A stretch of 64,000 nucleotides of DNA from positions 19,451 through 83,450 of the forward strand of contig CABUXJ010000011.1 in the NCBI GenBank assembly GCA_902495455.1, read 5' to 3'. The position numbers and the translations under genes were made by a program. Source of the DNA: an uncultured Prevotella sp. (GTDB lineage: Bacteria > Bacteroidota > Bacteroidia > Bacteroidales > Bacteroidaceae). Under the pieces are notes generated by a model, which ran no database searches, was not told the origin of the DNA, and was given only the letters and a program-made list of their open reading frames with translations. Of the stretch, positions 63,272-64,000 are shown in pieces; within the stretch, counting starts at the first letter, position 1; the number at the start of each line of letters is the position of its first letter.

Positions 63272-63324
63272 GACGGGAACATGCCGCAATCACACAGTGC
63301 GACATGTTCCCGTCAAGCGTTTTT
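63272..63324 (+). terminator. Terminator of tRNA-Arg
   Basis: A 12-bp perfect stem GACGGGAACATG (63272-63283) / CATGTTCCCGTC (63303-63314), then TTTTT at 63320-63324. Confidence 0.9.
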
Positions 63325-63416
63325 AATAACGCTGGACACGAGCCCCTGGGCCCCACCCCGGCCCTCCCCAAGGGGAGGGAGCTTGATATGTCTAAGCCCC
63401 AAGTGCACATTCCACC

Positions 63417-63673
63417 GTAGGGTCGCGACCCGTCGCGACCGCCTCGTGGTTCATATATAATTACACATATATCTGACCCAACCGGGCATGTTAAACCACG
63501 AGACAAGGAGACGGTCGCGACGGTTGAATGACCGGCGTAGCGCATGACGGATGTCATGCCTTTGCGTACTTCCGTCATGCGCGGCGGCGCCATCTTTGTG
63601 TCTCTGCGTCTTTGCGTTGAAAAAAATCTTCCCCACGTGACAAGGAGGCGGTCGCGACATGTCGCGACCCTAC
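63417..63673. repeat. Family B element, copy B3, with internal insertion and duplicated arm
   Basis: Arms as in B1/B2 but 257 bp long. The right-arm sequence CCACGAGACAAGGAGACGG occurs at about 63496, followed by about 110 bp containing another palindrome (GCGCATGACGGA 63540-63551 / TCCGTCATGCGC 63571-63582). The arm is then repeated as CCACGTGACAAGGAGGCGG and the true end. Confidence 0.8.
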
Positions 63674-63689
63674 TTGTAGTATTTTTCTA

Positions 63690-64000
63690 TTACAAAATCG
63701 TATTCGGGAAGATGCTCTAAGATTTGCTTCCGCATGACCAATAAGGGCCTTATTACATTCTGAAGAAGGTTAGGAAGCCGCAGGTTTCTCCCCCTTGGGG
63801 GAGTCGGAGGGGGCCATAAGGCCCTTACGGCTCTCAATTTTTGCAAAACTTCGTGAGTTTTTGATTGCTGTTTTTGACCCAAAAAGCGCTCGTTTTCGTG
63901 CAATAGCGGCCCCGCGACCCTGCAACGGCGTGCTCGTTGGGTTGCAACGGGGCTGCCGTTGCAATGCCGTAAGGGCCCCGTTGCAACCCCGTGGGGCCGC
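63690..64000. repeat. Family A element, copy A5 (long-flank form, truncated by the window)
   Basis: The same conserved parts as A1 in the same orientation: TTACAAAATC, CTCTAAGATTTGC, GAGTTTTTGATTGC, GCGCTCGTTTTCGTGCAATA, then the CAACGG palindrome core. Confidence 0.75.

Larger units (their letters stand above)
63325..64000. other. Non-coding end of the window, filled by repeats
   Basis: No gene. It contains family B copy B3 (63417-63673) and family A copy A5 (63690 to the window end). Between 63330 and 63416 is a GGCCCTCCCCAAGGGGAGGG palindrome of the same style as 6240-6270. Confidence 0.7.

Noticed and set aside
63219..63593. 124-codon minus-strand open frame
   Set aside because: It overlaps tRNA-Arg, its terminator and family B repeats.

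Overview
The window looks like chromosome of a member of the Bacteroidales, most likely Prevotellaceae. Nine promoters match the Bacteroidetes form TTTG (or TTG), 19-20 bp, TAnnTTTG. Most start codons lack a Shine-Dalgarno sequence. Genes include a TonB-dependent receptor, DUF5689 and DUF4369 lipoproteins, type-B ribosomal protein L31 and asparagine synthetase AsnA, and many secreted proteins end in short Por-secretion-like tails (G-I/L-Y-I-V, then G-K-K-V). No phage, CRISPR array, transposase or rRNA was seen; two tRNA genes (Glu, Arg) are present.

Layout. 1-5.1 kb: the 3' end of a TonB receptor gene, two OB-fold-like lipoprotein genes and a secreted DNA/RNA endonuclease, read here as a possible nucleic-acid scavenging locus. 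5.3-10.9 kb: rpmE2, a candidate minus-strand small RNA, glutathione peroxidase, trxB, a HAD phosphatase, a sodium/solute symporter and tRNA-Glu. 11.2-29.6 kb: a minus-strand beta-1,3-glucan locus (GH81, two discoidin proteins, a 62-residue acidic peptide, GH128, GH16 with three binding modules and a stand-alone protein of the same module type), divergent from a membrane-anchored sensor/regulator. 29.7-37.3 kb: hsp20, ilvA-ridA, a GH31 glycosidase and an AraC-type membrane regulator. 37.3-54.1 kb: housekeeping genes (mfd, a dolichol-phosphate-mannose-synthase-like gene, acyltransferase, phosphoesterase, a MetH activation-domain protein, pyrC, divIC, dnaX, ADP-ribosylglycohydrolase, asnA). 54.9-63.0 kb: three large secreted proteins (repeated beta-sandwich protein, subtilisin-like protease, leucine-rich repeat protein), then tRNA-Arg.

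The most unusual content is the density of palindromic repeats. At least five unrelated families (called A-E here) fill the gaps. Family A has a palindromic core; three of its copies end in TTAAC-N4-GTTAA. Family B is a GTAGGGTCGCGACCC inverted repeat. Family C is a 130 bp near-identical element beside two glycosidase genes. Family D has arms rich in GTGAAGA and TTGCTGCCGC. Family D supplies the stop codons of several genes, and two copies lie in frame inside mfd, where they should be translated as 46-48 residue inserts. This resembles the Rickettsia palindromic elements and is the best candidate here for something undescribed.

The beta-glucan locus appears to work as one unit: GH16, GH81 and GH128 cut beta-1,3-glucan, the discoidin and repeat-module proteins bind it, and the divergent regulator probably senses products. 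No SusC/SusD pair lies next to it.
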